Assembly (NCBI RefSeq): GCF_009711445.1
Contig: NZ_SMMC01000208.1
Span: 1 to 53,208 of the forward strand
Length of the DNA stretch: 53,208 nt
Direction of reading: 5' to 3'
Origin: Curvivirga aplysinae
GTDB lineage: Bacteria; Pseudomonadota; Alphaproteobacteria; UBA8366; Aestuariispiraceae
The notes beneath the pieces were generated by a model. It ran no database searches and was not told the origin of the DNA. It worked only from the letters and a program-made list of their open reading frames with translations. The translations under genes and the position numbers were made by a program. Within the stretch, counting starts at the first letter, position 1; every line of letters starts with the position of its first letter. This document shows positions 1-8,327 of the stretch, piece by piece.

Positions 1-102
1 AGATATGCCTATATGAAGAGCTATTCTTGAGAGGTGCTAGAGTTGAAATCTTCCCTCAGCAACGAGCCAAAAAGCTACATTTAATTTCTATCTTAGTTTT
101 TT

Positions 103-119
103 ACTAATCAAAAATTAGT
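103..119. promoter_or_regulatory. Inverted repeat upstream of the first Rieske oxygenase
   Basis: ACTAAT (103-108) and ATTAGT (114-119) form an inverted repeat around CAAAA, followed by TTAATTATA. The TTAGTTTA core recurs in the promoters at 2461-2497 and 3410-3420, so this may be an operator for the LysR regulator encoded at 2504. The site lies about 115 bases before the start codon at 232. Binding is inferred, not shown. Confidence 0.35.
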
Positions 120-231
120 TTAATTATACTATTCAACACCAAGCGCCGCTCTAAAGTGATTTTCATAATAAAAAGCACCATGCATATGCCGATTCACAAC
201 GGTATATAAAAAAACAAGTTGGAAGATCAGA

Positions 232-1365
232 ATGGTAGACACAGTTCGCATTGAAGACGCACATGCACGCTACAAAGGTTTCTTTTTAAACCTCAAGAAA
301 ACTTCACGGGATGCACAACAAACATTGCATCCACAAATCTATACCGACCCAGATTTCTTAGAAGTTGAGTTGCTGGAAATCTTTCAAAAAGAATGGCTGT
401 GCGTTGGTCGTGCAGATGAAGTTCCAACTAAAGGAAATTACACCACAACCAAGCTATTAGGGGAACCTTTAATTGTGGTGCGAAGTAACGAAAACACGAT
501 CAAGGTTCTTTCCAATATTTGCCGTCACCGTTGTATGCAGGTTGCTTCCGGCAGTGGCAAAACCCGTGGCTTTTCTTGCCCCTATCATGCTTGGCGTTAC
601 GATCTTGAAGGTCAACTGATCAATGCCCCCCTTATGACAGCTGAAAACTTTTCTCTGGATGAGCATCGTTTGAAGGAAATCAAGTCAGAAATCTGGCAGG
701 GTTTTATCTATGTTAATCTTGATGGAAATGCAGAACCATTGGCACCGCGCCTAACCGAACTAGATAAAATTCTTGCGAACTACCATACCGATGAAATGAT
801 CCATCACTTCGTAGAAGAAGATATCTGGGAGGCAAATTGGAAAGCCTTAGTAGAGAATTTTATGGAAGGGTATCATTTAAGTTTTGTGCATCCGGGGACA
901 TTACGCCCAATCACCCCAACTAAACAGGCAAAAAAACTACCTGACGGACCCGGCTTTACGGCTTATGCAGCAGATTATGAAGACGGATATACCGCTCGGC
1001 GTTATGATCATAAAGATTTAACCGAAGAGGAACGTAACCGTTCAACTCTGTTTTGTGTCTTCCCCTCGCAAGTGGTATCTCAATCCCCACATCTCTTGGT
1101 TTACATGGCAATTCAACCCTTAACCGTAAATCAGTTAAAAATCAGATGGAGCATTTCTGTACGAGATTCCGAAATGATTGAGACAGAATTTGATAAATTA
1201 TTAACTTTGTGGAAGCAGGTGAACCAAGAAGACAAAGTGAAACTTGAAATCCTTCAACAAAACCTGACATCGATGCATGCGGATACGGGGCCATTAGCTC
1301 AAGAAGATTTAGAAGGCACAATCAAAGATTTCCATCGTTATTTGGCCAAACGATTAAATGCATGA
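232..1365 (+). CDS. Rieske non-heme iron oxygenase, quaternary-amine type (CntA/GbcA-like)
   Basis: This is the oxygenase (alpha) subunit of a two-component Rieske monooxygenase, 377 residues. The Rieske [2Fe-2S] ligands are visible as C97-x-H99 and C116-x2-H119. The catalytic domain has H215 and H220 as iron ligands with D334 as the probable third. The residue that bridges electrons between subunits, usually Asp, is E212, three residues before the first His; carnitine monooxygenase CntA has Glu at this place (E205). Length also fits CntA (about 371). Oxidative N-demethylation or C-N cleavage of a betaine-type substrate is therefore likely; carnitine, glycine betaine and stachydrine cannot be told apart. 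A convergent reductase gene follows, and a second oxygenase lies at 3531. The start ATG at 232 follows a GGAAGATCAGA ribosome site. Confidence 0.82.
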   Translation: MVDTVRIEDAHARYKGFFLNLKKTSRDAQQTLHPQIYTDPDFLEVELLEIFQKEWLCVGRADEVPTKGNYTTTKLLGEPLIVVRSNENTIKVLSNICRHRCMQVASGSGKTRGFSCPYHAWRYDLEGQLINAPLMTAENFSLDEHRLKEIKSEIWQGFIYVNLDGNAEPLAPRLTELDKILANYHTDEMIHHFVEEDIWEANWKALVENFMEGYHLSFVHPGTLRPITPTKQAKKLPDGPGFTAYAADYEDGYTARRYDHKDLTEEERNRSTLFCVFPSQVVSQSPHLLVYMAIQPLTVNQLKIRWSISVRDSEMIETEFDKLLTLWKQVNQEDKVKLEILQQNLTSMHADTGPLAQEDLEGTIKDFHRYLAKRLNA

Positions 1366-1374
1366 AATAAATAA

Positions 1375-1393
1375 GGCGATCAAATCGATCGCC
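1375..1393. terminator. Hairpin between convergent oxygenase and reductase genes
   Basis: GGCGATC (1375-1381) pairs with GATCGCC (1387-1393) over a five-base loop. It sits between two convergent genes. The minus-strand read has the T-richer tail (TTATTTATTT), so it may serve both directions weakly. Confidence 0.5.
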
Positions 1394-1419
1394 ATTATGA
1401 GTATCAAACAAGGTCTTTA

Positions 1420-2364
1420 TTACAAATCCAACACTAGTTTCTCAGATTTTGCACGAGAAATACAAACACACATAAATTCATTCGTGTCCTGCTCTTCCGG
1501 ACTCAGCACTTCATCGCGATGATCTATATCGCCTTCAAGTACATCTACGATACAAGACCCACATAGACCTTCAGAACAGCCAAACTCAACTTCAATGCCA
1601 TGCTCTTTTAGGACTCCCAGAATCGTTTGATCTGGCAAGACATCATATATTTCACCCGTTGATTTTACTTCAATTTGAAAACTCTCTTTTTCACCTTCTT
1701 TTGCATCAGAAGACGCAAAAAAACGCTCGAAATGAACTGTTCCGCCATTAAGGTCTTTGCCAGCATCAATTATTGCATTCAAAAGTGGCTCTGGACCACA
1801 GGTATATATATCCCCACCATTCGGTATATTCTTGATCAGTCCTGCAATATCAAACATACCATCTTTATCATCGCAATGGAGGTTATAATTTTCCTCAAGC
1901 GATAAATTCAAAAACGCATTATGAAAAGCTGCCATTGTTTCATCCCTTACAAGATAATGCAGCTTGAAAACGATATCCTTGCTTTTCAAGAATTTTGCCA
2001 TAGCAAAAATTGGTGTAGCGCCAATACCACCTGCAACCAAAGTAAGTGGTTTAGAAATATTCTGTAGTTGGAAATGATTCCGAGGACCTCCGATGTCTAG
2101 CTCGTTCCCTACTTCCAGTTTATGCATCGCAAGGGAACCACCGCGGCCATTATCTTCACGTTTAACCGCAACAGACAGCCATTTTCCATCTGTATCCCAT
2201 TCCCAGATCGAATATTGGCGAATTAAGTCGTCTGCAAGATGAACATCTATATGGGCGCCAGCCTCCATCCCTTCGAAACGCCCATGTAACGCCTCAAAAC
2301 GAAAATCGGAGATATCATCACTTAACTTAACAATATGATTCAAACGCGCCTTAAGAGTTCCCAT
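1420..2364 (-). CDS. Ferredoxin reductase for Rieske oxygenase (FMN/FAD-NAD-[2Fe-2S], VanB/CntB-like)
   Basis: This 314-residue protein passes electrons from NAD(P)H to a Rieske oxygenase. Domain order is a flavin-binding barrel with R49-x-Y51-S52, an NAD-binding domain with a glycine motif at 111-116, and a C-terminal plant-type [2Fe-2S] domain with C263, C268, C271 and a last ligand at C299 or C301. This is the phthalate dioxygenase reductase layout shared by VanB, CntB and GbcB relatives. It is the only reductase in the window, while there are two Rieske oxygenases (232-1365 and 3531-4685), so it may serve both. Its promoter is shared with the divergent LysR gene at 2504 and holds a strong inverted repeat. 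The start ATG follows AGAGGATGTTTT. Confidence 0.85.
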   Translation of the reverse strand: MGTLKARLNHIVKLSDDISDFRFEALHGRFEGMEAGAHIDVHLADDLIRQYSIWEWDTDGKWLSVAVKREDNGRGGSLAMHKLEVGNELDIGGPRNHFQLQNISKPLTLVAGGIGATPIFAMAKFLKSKDIVFKLHYLVRDETMAAFHNAFLNLSLEENYNLHCDDKDGMFDIAGLIKNIPNGGDIYTCGPEPLLNAIIDAGKDLNGGTVHFERFFASSDAKEGEKESFQIEVKSTGEIYDVLPDQTILGVLKEHGIEVEFGCSEGLCGSCIVDVLEGDIDHRDEVLSPEEQDTNEFMCVCISRAKSEKLVLDL

Positions 2365-2460
2365 AAAACATCCTCTATCTTGATCGGTATTTTCTTTTTA
2401 TTTGCCAATATCAGCATTAGCTGCAAACGAGGCGTCTAGACAATACTTAAAATTATCATT

Positions 2461-2497
2461 TATAGTTTAGTTCATCTAATTTAAAACTAAACTTATA
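2461..2497. promoter_or_regulatory. Long inverted repeat in the reductase-LysR divergent promoter
   Basis: AGTTTAGTT (2464-2472) is repeated in inverted form as AACTAAACT (2485-2493), with TATA flanks on both sides. It lies in the 139-base gap between the divergent reductase and LysR genes, a typical place for a LysR operator with autoregulation. Related half-sites occur before both Rieske oxygenase genes. The repeat is seen directly; its role is inferred. Confidence 0.55.
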
Positions 2498-2503
2498 ATC
2501 AAG

Positions 2504-3415
2504 ATGGATTTCCGAATCATGGCTCGTCGATATTACCAGTTACCCTCTCTCACAACATTAGCTGTTTTTGAAGCCGCAGCCCGTCGCATGAGTTTTAAAG
2601 ATGCAGCAGGTGAGCTAAATGTGACATCTGGTGCTGTCAGCCATCAAATAAAAGCCTTAGAAGAAGATTTGGATGTTCAGCTTTTTGATCGAAAGTATCG
2701 TGGGGTGGAGTTAACCGAAAATGGTCAAATTCTTTTCGAAACCCTTGAGAAAAGCTTTGGTGAGATTTCACGCACTTTAACTTCCCTTAGAAAATCACCA
2801 AAAGATCAATCAGTGACCATTGCTTGTACTTCTGCGGTATCCGCATTATGGCTTACACCAAAAGTCAGCACCTTCTGGCGAGAGCATTCCAATATCCCAG
2901 TGAATCAAATTATCTCTGACGGGCCCATGCGTTTCACTGAAAATCCAGATTTACGTATTCAATATGGTCGACAAGATGAGAGCGAATTAGAAGAGACGAT
3001 ATTGTTTCAAGATTACTTGGTGCCTCTTTGTGCGCCTGCTTTGGCAGAAAAACTCAAAGGTGCCAAAGTTGAAGATCTCGCTCAACAACATCTTTTTCAT
3101 CTCATCGCGGAGCATGAAAGCTGGACCACTTGGGAGAATTGGTTCAAGCAAATGGGATATAGAGGGAAAATTTCAATCGGCTCAAAGGTTAATAACTATA
3201 CGATTGCTTTGCAGGCAGCCCAAGACGGCACAGGTTTGGTTCTTGGGTGGCAGAAACTTGTCTCCCCGTTACTGAAGACCCGCCAACTTGTCGCCCTCGA
3301 AGAGTTTCGGATGAAAGCGCCAAAGAGGTTTTATATCGCCTATCAGCCCGAAACACATCTTTCCGAATATGCACGTATTTTAAAAGACTGGCTCATGTCT
3401 CATAGCGAAACTTAG
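2504..3415 (+). CDS. LysR family transcriptional regulator (GcvA-type)
   Basis: A 303-residue LysR regulator. The N-terminal winged helix-turn-helix spans about residues 14-75 and has the GcvA-clade look (P-S-L-T-T-L-A-V-F-E-A-A-A-R-R), followed by a linker helix and a periplasmic-binding-like effector domain. It lies divergent from the oxygenase reductase and immediately upstream of the second Rieske oxygenase. The inverted repeat at 2461-2497 ends only about six bases before its start, which suggests autorepression. By position it is the likely regulator of the two oxygenases and the reductase, with a betaine-type inducer. An alternative ATG at 2519 would fit the family's usual N terminus equally well; neither start has a strong ribosome site. 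Confidence 0.85.
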   Translation: MDFRIMARRYYQLPSLTTLAVFEAAARRMSFKDAAGELNVTSGAVSHQIKALEEDLDVQLFDRKYRGVELTENGQILFETLEKSFGEISRTLTSLRKSPKDQSVTIACTSAVSALWLTPKVSTFWREHSNIPVNQIISDGPMRFTENPDLRIQYGRQDESELEETILFQDYLVPLCAPALAEKLKGAKVEDLAQQHLFHLIAEHESWTTWENWFKQMGYRGKISIGSKVNNYTIALQAAQDGTGLVLGWQKLVSPLLKTRQLVALEEFRMKAPKRFYIAYQPETHLSEYARILKDWLMSHSET

Positions 3416-3444
3416 TTTAGGATCAATTGAATTTATCTCACTTC

Positions 3445-3456
3445 AAACTTAAGTTT
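3445..3456. promoter_or_regulatory. 12-bp perfect palindrome upstream of second Rieske oxygenase
   Basis: AAACTTAAGTTT is a perfect palindrome 75 bases before the start codon at 3531. With the TTAGTTTAG element at 3412-3420, it resembles the half-sites in the other two promoters of this cluster. A LysR-binding role is inferred. Confidence 0.35.
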
Positions 3457-3530
3457 TCTGATATTGAAGCATTCTAAGTTTTCTTCCAATAGAGAGGCAG
3501 ATAAAAACAACATGATTGGGAGAGACAAAA

Positions 3531-4685
3531 ATGTCCGTGCAAACAAATTTGAAAGATGTGCTGCAACCTGTCGAAAAAGCAAAAGGTTTGCCAAACGCAC
3601 ATTACATCGATCTAGATGTTTTTGACGAAGAAAAACAAGCTGTCCTGTTCAATAATTGGTCCGGTATTGGTTATGGTAAAGATATTCCATCCGCAGGCGA
3701 TGCAAAGCCAATTAACTTCCTTGGCATGCCACTCCTCATGGTGCGCGACAGGGACGGTGAAATCGGTGTTTTTCAAAATACATGTCGCCATCGCGGGATG
3801 ATTCTGATTGAAGAACCTACCAAAGTACGTGGTCCAATCCGCTGCCCCTATCACGGTTGGTGCTATGGTTTAAAAGGCGAGTTACGTACGACGCCACATG
3901 TTGGCGGCCCAGGCAATAATGAACATGAAGAAATCAAACTGGACAAACTAGGTTTATTCAAAATTCGTTCTTACGTGTGGCATGACATTGTGTTTGTGAA
4001 TATCAGCGGAGAAGCGCCAGAATTTACAAATGCCAATGCAGCTCTCATGGAAAGATGGAAAGAATTTGATCAACCAATGACCCATGGGGGCCCGGAATCC
4101 TCAATGAAGCTTCAACTAAAAGCAAACTGGAAACTAGCTGTAGAAAATTACCTTGAAAGTTATCATCTACCATTCGTTCACCCTGGATTGAACAGTTATT
4201 CCCGCTTAGAAGATCATTATAACATCGATGAGTCAGGTCAATATGCAGGCCAGGGCACCTTAGTTTATCAACAATTGGAAGGTGAAGGCGGTCATAAATT
4301 CCCAGACTTTGACGACCTCAGCGATAAATGGAATGAAGCAGGTGAATATATCGCTGTTTATCCAAATGTGCTGCTTGGGACGCATCGCGATCATTTCTTT
4401 ACAATTCTACTTGAACCAACAGGTTTGAATGAAACAACAGAACATATTGAGCTTTATTATAAAGATGAAGCGGTCAAAAATCCTGAAATGGGTACAATGT
4501 TGGCTACAAATGCTATTCGTTGGAAAAGCGTTTTAGAAGAAGACATTTTTGTTGTCGAAGGTATGCAGCGTGGCCGCAAAGGAGATCTGTTTGACGGTGG
4601 CAAATTCTCACCTGCAATGGATGGTCCAACACATAATTTCCATCACTGGGTAGCAAGCAACTTAGAAGCGTCTCGCAATACCTAA
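3531..4685 (+). CDS. Rieske non-heme iron oxygenase, quaternary-amine type (second paralog)
   Basis: A second Rieske oxygenase subunit, 384 residues from the ATG at 3531. A TTG 15 bases upstream is open but the GGGAGAG ribosome site at 3518-3524 points to the ATG. Rieske ligands are C85-x-H87 and C105-x2-H108. Iron ligands are H212 and H217, with D338 probable, and the bridging residue is E209, again Glu as in CntA. It is clearly distinct from the oxygenase at 232 outside these motifs, so the two probably act on different substrates or on successive methylated intermediates. It follows the LysR gene at 2504 on the same strand with a 115-base gap that has its own regulatory palindrome, and it lacks a reductase of its own nearby. 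Confidence 0.82.
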   Translation: MSVQTNLKDVLQPVEKAKGLPNAHYIDLDVFDEEKQAVLFNNWSGIGYGKDIPSAGDAKPINFLGMPLLMVRDRDGEIGVFQNTCRHRGMILIEEPTKVRGPIRCPYHGWCYGLKGELRTTPHVGGPGNNEHEEIKLDKLGLFKIRSYVWHDIVFVNISGEAPEFTNANAALMERWKEFDQPMTHGGPESSMKLQLKANWKLAVENYLESYHLPFVHPGLNSYSRLEDHYNIDESGQYAGQGTLVYQQLEGEGGHKFPDFDDLSDKWNEAGEYIAVYPNVLLGTHRDHFFTILLEPTGLNETTEHIELYYKDEAVKNPEMGTMLATNAIRWKSVLEEDIFVVEGMQRGRKGDLFDGGKFSPAMDGPTHNFHHWVASNLEASRNT

Positions 4686-4718
4686 ATATACTGATCTCAA
4701 CATTCGTTGGAAAAAACT

Positions 4719-4747
4719 AAGGCGCATGGCAAAACATCATGCGCCTT
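4719..4747. terminator. Intrinsic terminator after second Rieske oxygenase
   Basis: AAGGCGCATG (4719-4728) pairs perfectly with CATGCGCCTT (4738-4747), followed by TTTCCTC. It lies between the convergent oxygenase and binding-protein genes and can serve both, since the minus strand reads into TTTTTT just past the stem. Confidence 0.8.
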
Positions 4748-4751
4748 TTCC

Positions 4752-5651
4752 TCAGTGTTCATCATTCAGATTATCAAAAGCCTGATCGACCATCTGACTA
4801 TATTGCTGATGTATATTTTCAGGCAACCAACGCATATGCGCTTGTTTCAAAGTTTCTGATGTTCTCATGTCCCTAAAGATTTTATTTGCCGCAACAATAA
4901 ATTTGTCATTCCAATCACCTTTAGAACAAGCAAGATGTGCCATAGAGTAATCTTCAGATTCATCCATCACCCGAAAATATGACAGTCCTTTCTCAATACC
5001 ACTCACGGCAGAATGATAGCTAACTTCCTCGGCATATGCAAAATGCGCATTCTTTGCTGATCTTGTCAGATTCTTCAAAACGCCAGCTAATGCTTCTCGT
5101 GAAGAATAGGTTTGCACAACCCCACTATCAATCAGCGTTTTATCTTTCACAATTTCTTCAATCGCAGCCTCATAACTGCGCGCTGTTTCGCTCCAATATG
5201 TAAGATTGATGGATTTATGAATTTCCCTTAAATTCACTTCGCCATTCTCGTTCTGAAAACCGTTAATCAATTCCCTAATATGTGGACCAACAACCAATCC
5301 GTTCCCCAGTGACAATGCAAACGGAATAGAAAAATCCATAAACTCGGCTCTGGCTTTAGTTTTCCGAATAGCAAAACTACAGACGGCTCTTCCATTTCGC
5401 GCATCTTTAAAGAAACGTGCAAAATTCGCTTCACGAAAATTAAAGTTGAAATCACTTTTTAGATCAGAAGAAACTTGCTGTGCGATGTAATCTAGAACAC
5501 CAGTATTTTTATAATCGCCTTCGAGAATATGAAATGGTGGAAAATTTTGGACATAAACGTCTATTTGTTCTTTAGCATGCACCAAATTCGGAGCCAATAT
5601 CCCAAACAGAACAACAAACCGAAACAAAATCATACAAAACTGTTTTCTCAT
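4752..5651 (-). CDS. Orphan periplasmic amino-acid-binding-like protein (SBP_bac_3)
   Basis: A 299-residue protein with an N-terminal signal peptide (hydrophobic stretch about 6-22, ending V-H-A-K) and a family 3 solute-binding fold. The start is set at the ATG at 5651, eight bases after GGAAG; an upstream in-frame TTG is less likely. The mature domain begins with the V-x-N-F-P-P-F-H type first strand seen in polar amino acid receptors. No permease or ATPase gene is adjacent, so it is an orphan receptor; such proteins may pair with a distant transporter or with a sensor. Two more orphans of this kind occur in the window (29201-30007 and 40756-41544). The ligand cannot be predicted. Confidence 0.75.
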   Translation of the reverse strand: MRKQFCMILFRFVVLFGILAPNLVHAKEQIDVYVQNFPPFHILEGDYKNTGVLDYIAQQVSSDLKSDFNFNFREANFARFFKDARNGRAVCSFAIRKTKARAEFMDFSIPFALSLGNGLVVGPHIRELINGFQNENGEVNLREIHKSINLTYWSETARSYEAAIEEIVKDKTLIDSGVVQTYSSREALAGVLKNLTRSAKNAHFAYAEEVSYHSAVSGIEKGLSYFRVMDESEDYSMAHLACSKGDWNDKFIVAANKIFRDMRTSETLKQAHMRWLPENIHQQYSQMVDQAFDNLNDEH

Positions 5652-5726
5652 CGAAATACTTCCGGTCAAAAACTGATATGACCATGTTAAACAATTTCAA
5701 TAGCAGGAACAAGTAAGACCTGCATT

Positions 5727-6635
5727 CTATGAGGTTTTAACTCTTTTAATCAATAAGATAGCAACGCCACTCAAGACTGTTAGGATTCCAATCAAATGAA
5801 ATAACTCTAATCCCTCACCTAGGATTATCGCCGCACCTACAACGGCAAAAACCGGGAACATATATAACAAAGTCCCTACCTTACTAGGCCCCAGAACTTT
5901 CACTGCATTATTCCACATTAAGTAAGCCAAAATTGAGGCAAATAAGCCTACATAAAGAATTGCCAAAATATTGGTCTGTGTGAATACCATCGGTTTGATA
6001 TGATAATGTTCGTAAATAGCAAATGGTAACAGAGACAGCATACCAATTGTAAAAGTGAAAAGAACAAAGCTTCGCTGACCGATACCTTCCGGACGCTTTT
6101 TCAACAACACAGAATAAATTGCCCAAGATACAGCCGCAGCCAATGCCCAGATTTCACCTTGCCCTATGAAGACTTTCTCTAACTGAAGCAAGTCACCTTT
6201 CGTAAGTAAAACGCATACACCAAGAATTGATAAAGCAATACCAAGCCAATCTCGTTTCCGAATGGGATCTTTAAACAATAAATTTGAAAAGAGTAAAATT
6301 AAAGCAGGCGTCCCACATATCACCATAGTGGTATTCGCAACGGGACTTGTCTGTAACGAGATATAAACGAAGGTGTTATAAAAACTTACACCTGGTATGG
6401 CGAGTGCCAGCAAGATCGGCAAATTTGCAAGTATGACCTTTCTATCTCGCAAAAGGGGGCGAAGGGCAAAAGGTAGGAAAACCACACAAGCTAACAACCA
6501 ACGCCAAAACGCTAACCCAACCGGTGGTAAATCTGCCCCAAGCCCACGCGCCATGATTGCGTTACCAGCCCAAATCATGGTTGTAAGCACAGCACACAGA
6601 ACCGCAAACAAAGCTGCATTACGAGAAGTTTCCAT
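5727..6635 (-). CDS. EamA/DMT family transporter
   Basis: A 302-residue inner-membrane protein with ten hydrophobic segments arranged as two EamA repeats, the drug/metabolite transporter superfamily layout. It starts with a short cytoplasmic tail, then segment one (about 8-28). A conserved pattern A-I-M-A-R-G-L-G follows segment one, as in many alphaproteobacterial EamA proteins. Its AAGGA ribosome site overlaps the end of the LysR gene at 6645, only nine bases away, so the two form an operon, and the regulator probably controls it. Members of this superfamily often export amino acids or metabolites; the substrate here is unknown. Confidence 0.85.
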   Translation of the reverse strand: METSRNAALFAVLCAVLTTMIWAGNAIMARGLGADLPPVGLAFWRWLLACVVFLPFALRPLLRDRKVILANLPILLALAIPGVSFYNTFVYISLQTSPVANTTMVICGTPALILLFSNLLFKDPIRKRDWLGIALSILGVCVLLTKGDLLQLEKVFIGQGEIWALAAAVSWAIYSVLLKKRPEGIGQRSFVLFTFTIGMLSLLPFAIYEHYHIKPMVFTQTNILAILYVGLFASILAYLMWNNAVKVLGPSKVGTLLYMFPVFAVVGAAIILGEGLELFHLIGILTVLSGVAILLIKRVKTS

Positions 6636-6644
6636 CTTTTGTCC

Positions 6645-7511
6645 TTAATTCATTTGCTGCGATAGCCAGTGGGCCAAATGTGTAAGCGCCTTGCTATTTG
6701 ATTTTTTTTGACTTGGATATACCAAATAGAACCCAATCGGGTCCTGTTTAGGAAATTCCCATAATATCTTTAACTTGCCATCTTCGATTGTGGATTGGAG
6801 CAATATCCTTGGAACCAAAGCAACTCCATCACCATTAGCAACAGCATCCATCGCCAAAGCCGTTTGGTTTAGCTGCAATGAGTTGGACTTCACTTCAATG
6901 CCTTCTTTTTCAAACATCTTGCGCCAATGTGAATGAGCATCTTCGATCAGTTGGGCTTTGGTGAAATCAGCAATAGTCTCAATCGGGCCTAACGTCTCCG
7001 CATAAGATAGATTACTTATCGCGACCAGTTCAATTTGGGACAGATAAAGATATTGTAAATCTTTTCCAAAAGGAGGTTTCCCCTGTCGTATCGCAAGGTC
7101 AATTCCATCTGTTTTAAAGTTGGCAAGTGTTTCACTGGCGACCGTGTTTACTTCGATCGCTGGAAATTCCTTTGCGAATTTCATTAAGCGTGGCACCAAC
7201 CACTTGGATGCGAGAGACGGTGTAACACTTAAAGTAACTTTACTAGATGAAGGCGATAATTCATCTGTTGCTCGTTCAATTATCTCTAAAGCTTCATGTA
7301 TAGATTTATGATAACTGGTGCCATCTTTTGTAAGGGCCAGTCCACGCGCCAAACGTTCAAACAGAATAATTCCAAGATCGGCTTCTAACTGGCGAACCTG
7401 CTGCGCAACAGCACCTTGCGTCACATTCAACTCATTAGCCGCAAGTCGAAAATTTAAATGACGTGCAGCTGCATCAAATGCATATAAAGATTTTAAATTG
7501 GGGCGTTTCAT
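6645..7511 (-). CDS. LysR family transcriptional regulator (GcvA-type)
   Basis: A 288-residue LysR regulator with an N-terminal helix-turn-helix (about 5-64) of the GcvA clade (K-S-L-Y-A-F-D-A-A-A-R-H) and a C-terminal effector domain. It is first gene of an operon with the EamA transporter at 5727 and is divergent from the short-chain dehydrogenase at 7623, with 111 bases between. By the usual LysR layout, it could control both the exporter and the SDR-DUF6552 pair. The inducer cannot be deduced. Confidence 0.85.
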   Translation of the reverse strand: MKRPNLKSLYAFDAAARHLNFRLAANELNVTQGAVAQQVRQLEADLGIILFERLARGLALTKDGTSYHKSIHEALEIIERATDELSPSSSKVTLSVTPSLASKWLVPRLMKFAKEFPAIEVNTVASETLANFKTDGIDLAIRQGKPPFGKDLQYLYLSQIELVAISNLSYAETLGPIETIADFTKAQLIEDAHSHWRKMFEKEGIEVKSNSLQLNQTALAMDAVANGDGVALVPRILLQSTIEDGKLKILWEFPKQDPIGFYLVYPSQKKSNSKALTHLAHWLSQQMN

Positions 7512-7622
7512 TATTAAGCCAATAGTTTTTCTACATCCTATGTCATTTTATATGATTTGTTGCATGATCAGATCAACCTTATCTTTACCCCAGATAAATG
7601 AAATGAATTTGAGGACATAATC

Positions 7623-8327
7623 ATGATTGATCAAAAAGTTGCCGTCATTACAGCTGGCGGAAGTGGCATGGGTGCAGGCGCTGCAAAGAAACTTGCCGAA
7701 GACGGTTTCAAAGTTGCAATCTTATCCGCATCCGGTAAAGGAGAAGCTTTGGCAAGTGAATTGGGAGGTTTAGGTTTTACGGGCTCAAACCTTGTTCATG
7801 CAGACTTAGAGGCCTTCGTAAATAAAGTCCTCAAAGAATATGGACGTATTGATGTGGTTGTAAATTCATCTGGCCACGGCCCAAAGGGGGATATCATGGA
7901 AATCAGTGACGATGATTGGCATCTAGGCATGGATTACTATCTGATGAATGCCATTCGCATGACCCGTTTGGTTGCCCCTGTCATGGTAAAAAATCGTGGT
8001 GGTACAATTTTGAATATCTCAACATTCGCTGCTTTCGAGGCTGATCCAACCTTTCCTACATCCGGTGTCTTTCGAGCAGGCCTTGCGAGTTACACAAAGT
8101 TATTTGCTGATAAATTCGCTGCAGATAATCTTCGTATGAATAATATTTTACCCGGTTTTATTGATAGTCTTCCAGAGACAGAAGAACGCCGTAATCGTAT
8201 CCCAATGGGACGTTATGGACATGAAGAAGAAGTATCAAGTTTAATCTCTTATTTAGCATCTGACGCTGCGGCCTATATTACAGCACAGAATATCCGGATT
8301 GATGGAGGCCTCACACGTGGCTTCTAA
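7623..8327 (+). CDS. Atypical SDR family protein lacking the YxxxK motif
   Basis: A 234-residue Rossmann protein of the short-chain dehydrogenase/reductase superfamily. The cofactor motif T10-A-G-G-x-G-x-G17 and N81-S-S-G are present, and the catalytic-type Ser is S133. Where the family has Tyr-x3-Lys, 14 residues after that Ser, this protein has S147 and R151 (P-T-S-G-V-F-R-A). Both core catalytic residues are therefore changed, so classic hydride-transfer chemistry is doubtful; Y157 might substitute. The C-terminal part (L-P-G-F-I-D-S, I-D-G-G-L) is well preserved, so the gene is not decaying. It is divergent from a LysR gene and its 3' end overlaps the DUF6552 gene by 26 bases. GAGGACATAATC precedes the ATG. 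Confidence 0.8.
   Translation: MIDQKVAVITAGGSGMGAGAAKKLAEDGFKVAILSASGKGEALASELGGLGFTGSNLVHADLEAFVNKVLKEYGRIDVVVNSSGHGPKGDIMEISDDDWHLGMDYYLMNAIRMTRLVAPVMVKNRGGTILNISTFAAFEADPTFPTSGVFRAGLASYTKLFADKFAADNLRMNNILPGFIDSLPETEERRNRIPMGRYGHEEEVSSLISYLASDAAAYITAQNIRIDGGLTRGF

Noticed and set aside
1-231. End of an upstream gene at the left edge
   Set aside because: Plus-strand frame 1 closes with a TGA at 28-30, but nine codons are too few to support a gene call.
232-1365. Aromatic ring-hydroxylating dioxygenase
   Set aside because: Such automated names are common, but the Glu bridging residue and absence of a beta subunit favour a quaternary amine oxygenase.
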